Assembly: GCA_949290765.1 (NCBI GenBank)
Contig: CASETG010000078.1
Coordinates: 1 to 37,665 of the forward strand
DNA: 37,665 nt
Direction of reading: 5' to 3'
From: Oxalobacter formigenes
Lineage (GTDB): Bacteria; Pseudomonadota; Gammaproteobacteria; Burkholderiales; Burkholderiaceae_D
The notes below the pieces were generated by a model. The model did not search any database, was not told where the DNA came from, and worked only from the letters and a program-made list of their open reading frames with translations. The position numbers and the translations under genes are program-made. This document shows positions 35,780 through 37,665 of this stretch, piece after piece; position 1 is the stretch's first letter; every line of letters begins with the position of its first letter.

Positions 35780-36169
35780 ATGGTAGGCATACTCCTTCTC
35801 ATGCATGAGCCGTTGGCAGAAGCGTTCATGACTACCGCCATGCATCTGTTCGAGGGCGAGCAGGAACGTATCGAGGCGATCGACGTCAAGGCGGATCAGG
35901 ACATATGCGATGTCAACCGGATGGCGCTTGATGCCATCGGGCGGCTCGATGATGGTTCGGGCGTTCTCGTGCTGACCGATATACTGGGAGGAACCCCCTC
36001 CAACTGTTGCCATCAGCTCAGTGTGGAGCATCGTGTGCAGGTAATCGCCGGAGTCAGTCTTCCCATGCTGTTGAGGGCGATCACTTACCGGAAAAACGAT
36101 CTGGAAACGGTCATTGAAAAAGCGCTTTCCGGTGGCAAGAACGGCGCCGTGCGTATCGATCCGTGCTGA
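35780..36169 (+). CDS. PTS mannose-type EIIA component
   Basis: A 129-residue protein of the mannose EIIA fold. The phosphoryl-accepting His9 lies in GILLLMHEPLAEAF, and VLTDILGGTPSN (about 73–84) is the conserved active-site loop. No EIIB, EIIC or EIID is near; HPr and EI follow, so the protein is probably part of a regulatory phosphorelay rather than sugar uptake. The ATG at 35780 gives the family start; the longer frame runs back into gshB. Confidence 0.92.
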   Translation: MVGILLLMHEPLAEAFMTTAMHLFEGEQERIEAIDVKADQDICDVNRMALDAIGRLDDGSGVLVLTDILGGTPSNCCHQLSVEHRVQVIAGVSLPMLLRAITYRKNDLETVIEKALSGGKNGAVRIDPC

Positions 36170-36258
36170 GAGCGAAATGGGAGCTGTGGGACCGGACAGC
36201 AGGTGTTTCCGGTCGGAATGCGCGCAGTCTGGCGTTTTAACCGCAATAATGGGTAAAC

Positions 36259-36528
36259 ATGGTACAAACGGAACTGGAAATCATCAACAAACTGGGATTG
36301 CATGCCCGCGCTTCCGCCAAGCTGACGCAACTGGCGTCGAAATATGCCTGTGAAGTCTGGATGACGCGCAACAACCAGCGTATCAACGCCAAGTCGATTA
36401 TGGGTGTCATGATGCTTGCGGCGGGGAAGGGTTCGAAAGTGCTGCTGGAAACGGATGGCGAAGATGAAGTCGAATGCATGCAGGCGTTGACCCAGCTTAT
36501 CAACAACCGGTTCGGTGAAGCCGAATAG
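36259..36528 (+). CDS. ptsH: Phosphocarrier protein HPr
   Basis: An 89-residue phosphocarrier relaying phosphate from EI to EIIA. The active-site His15 is in LGLHARAS, and Ser46 lies in NAKSIMGVMMLAAGKGS, the site for regulatory phosphorylation by HPr kinase where present. Length is normal. It sits 89 bases after EIIA and 21 bases before ptsI. Confidence 0.96.
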   Translation: MVQTELEIINKLGLHARASAKLTQLASKYACEVWMTRNNQRINAKSIMGVMMLAAGKGSKVLLETDGEDEVECMQALTQLINNRFGEAE

Positions 36529-36549
36529 GGTGCGACAACCGGAAATATC

Positions 36550-37665
36550 ATGGCATCTTTTTCACTGTTCGGCATTTCGGTCTCGCGCGGCATTTCGATA
36601 GGCCGCGCCCATCTCATCGCCCATGCGGCGATGGACACAAAACACTATCTGGTTCCGCAGGAAAAAGTGGAAGCCGAAGTGGAGCGTCTGCAACAGGCGC
36701 TGGGAACCGTACAGAAAGAACTGGAAACGATCTGGACAAGTCTGCCGCAGGACGCGCCTGTCGAACTCGGCGCTTTTCTCGATGTGCATGCCATGATTCT
36801 GGCCGATTCGGTCATCGCGAAAGAACCGTTCAATATCATACGGACGCGCCGTTACAACGCCGAATGGGCGTTGATGACACAGATAGAGGAACTGACCGCA
36901 CGCTTCGAGCATATCGAAGACCCTTATCTCAGGGAGCGCAAGGCCGATATCCAGCAGGTGGCCGAGCGGATCATGAAAGTGCTGACCGGCACGCCGACCG
37001 ATTATCATCCTGTCGCTGCGGATTCGGACGACGAGCGTGTCGATATGATTGTCGTCGCATACGATATTTCGCCGGCCGACATGCTCCAGTTCCGTGATGA
37101 TACGTTCAGCGGCTTCGTCTCGGAAATCGGCGGCCGCAATTCCCATGCGGCGATTGTCGCGCGCAGTATCGACACGCCAGCGGTATTCGGACTGGCAGGC
37201 GCATTGTCGCTTATCCGTCAGGACGACTGGCTGATCGTCGATGCCGATGCCGGTATCGTCATCGTCAATCCGACACCGCTTGTCATGGAACAGTATCGTG
37301 CCAGACAGGCGGCGCAGGCCAGGGCGCGCAAGAAGCTGACTCGCCTGAAGAAAACGCCGGCGGTTACGCTCGACGGTACGCCGGTGGCGCTGATGGCCAA
37401 TATCGAATTTCCTGACGATTGCACGGTGGCACTGGAAAACGGCGCGACGGGTGTCGGACTGTTCCGTTCCGAGTTCCTGTTCATGGGCCGCAGCGGCGGA
37501 ATCAGCAAGATACCCAGTGAGGACGAACAGTTCGAGGCATACCGCAAGGCGGTGACGCTCATGAAGGGGCGGCCGGTGACGATACGGACACTGGATATCG
37601 GCGCAGACAAACCGATCGGAACGCGCGAATCCGTCACGCTGAATCCTGCACTGGGCAAACGGGCG
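36550..37665 (+). CDS. ptsI: PTS enzyme I (phosphoenolpyruvate–protein phosphotransferase), N-terminal part
   Basis: The first 372 codons are present and the frame runs off the window without a stop. EI transfers phosphate from phosphoenolpyruvate to HPr. The HPr-binding helical region covers about 30–145, the phospho-His199 lies in SEIGGRNSHAAIVARS (191–206), and the PEP-binding barrel begins with GATGVGLFRSEFLFMGR, TLDIGADKP and NPALGKRA at the edge. Full-length EI is about 575–590 residues, so roughly one third is missing. Confidence 0.96.
   Translation, partial: MASFSLFGISVSRGISIGRAHLIAHAAMDTKHYLVPQEKVEAEVERLQQALGTVQKELETIWTSLPQDAPVELGAFLDVHAMILADSVIAKEPFNIIRTRRYNAEWALMTQIEELTARFEHIEDPYLRERKADIQQVAERIMKVLTGTPTDYHPVAADSDDERVDMIVVAYDISPADMLQFRDDTFSGFVSEIGGRNSHAAIVARSIDTPAVFGLAGALSLIRQDDWLIVDADAGIVIVNPTPLVMEQYRARQAAQARARKKLTRLKKTPAVTLDGTPVALMANIEFPDDCTVALENGATGVGLFRSEFLFMGRSGGISKIPSEDEQFEAYRKAVTLMKGRPVTIRTLDIGADKPIGTRESVTLNPALGKRA

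Overview
The window looks like chromosomal core genome of a Gram-negative betaproteobacterium, most likely Burkholderiales/Oxalobacteraceae and perhaps an Oxalobacter-type oxalate degrader. The support is a SAH riboswitch ahead of ahcY–holin-like–metF, a DUF1840 protein, the proteobacterial GshA family, a GshA–GshB–EIIA–HPr–EI run, TamA/TamB, lipoproteins with clear lipoboxes, and moderate GC (a little above half by eye). The Oxalobacter guess is inference, based on a family III CoA-transferase next to a formyl-tetrahydrofolate-type enzyme and on a phosphoketolase. No mobile element, tRNA, rRNA, CRISPR array or prophage was seen. Coding density is high and no gene looks broken; the first and last genes are cut by the window edges. 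Layout: 1–1205 (+) holds the tail of a CaiB/BaiF CoA-transferase, a strong terminator, and a 10-formyl-THF hydrolase-like protein. 1239–4152 (+) is a methyl-cycle operon: sigma70-type promoter, SAH riboswitch, ahcY, a small holin-like membrane protein, and metF. 4226–6356 (−) is ribBA(X)–ribH–nusB, and 6516–7904 (−) is mnmE. 8230–9477 (+) is an argD-type aminotransferase, facing a small HTH-like protein (9536–9880, −); mltB follows (10098–11210, −). 11529–16036 (+) is a run of an HDAC-family deacetylase, the GTPase YlqF, an unknown protein with a CarD/SH3-like start, a stand-alone asparaginase domain, and glmU. 16316–18715 (+) is phosphoketolase behind a structured leader. queC (−) and tamA–tamB (+) diverge. 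A DUF3108 protein (−) and rfaE2 (+) diverge. SDR–folB–ttcA (−) diverge from a MidA/NDUFAF7-like methyltransferase (+). 30056–33016 (−) holds a lipoprotein, a DUF1840 protein, comM and ubiK. 33445–37665 (+) holds gshA, gshB, a mannose-type EIIA, HPr and the start of EI. How the genes work together: ahcY and metF recycle S-adenosylhomocysteine and supply methyl groups, with the riboswitch sensing SAH. ribBA/ribH make the flavin that MetF needs. folB, the FolM-like SDR and the formyl-THF enzyme touch folate. gshA/gshB make glutathione. EIIA–HPr–EI form a phosphorelay with no sugar permease nearby. mltB, glmU, rfaE2 and tamAB serve the cell envelope. The most interesting leads are the structured xfp leader with possible Shine–Dalgarno pairing, the isolated asparaginase domain that keeps its catalytic residues, the RibBA protein with a decayed GTP cyclohydrolase II half, the formyl-THF enzyme placed directly behind a terminator, and the unknown gene with a −10 box almost touching its start codon.
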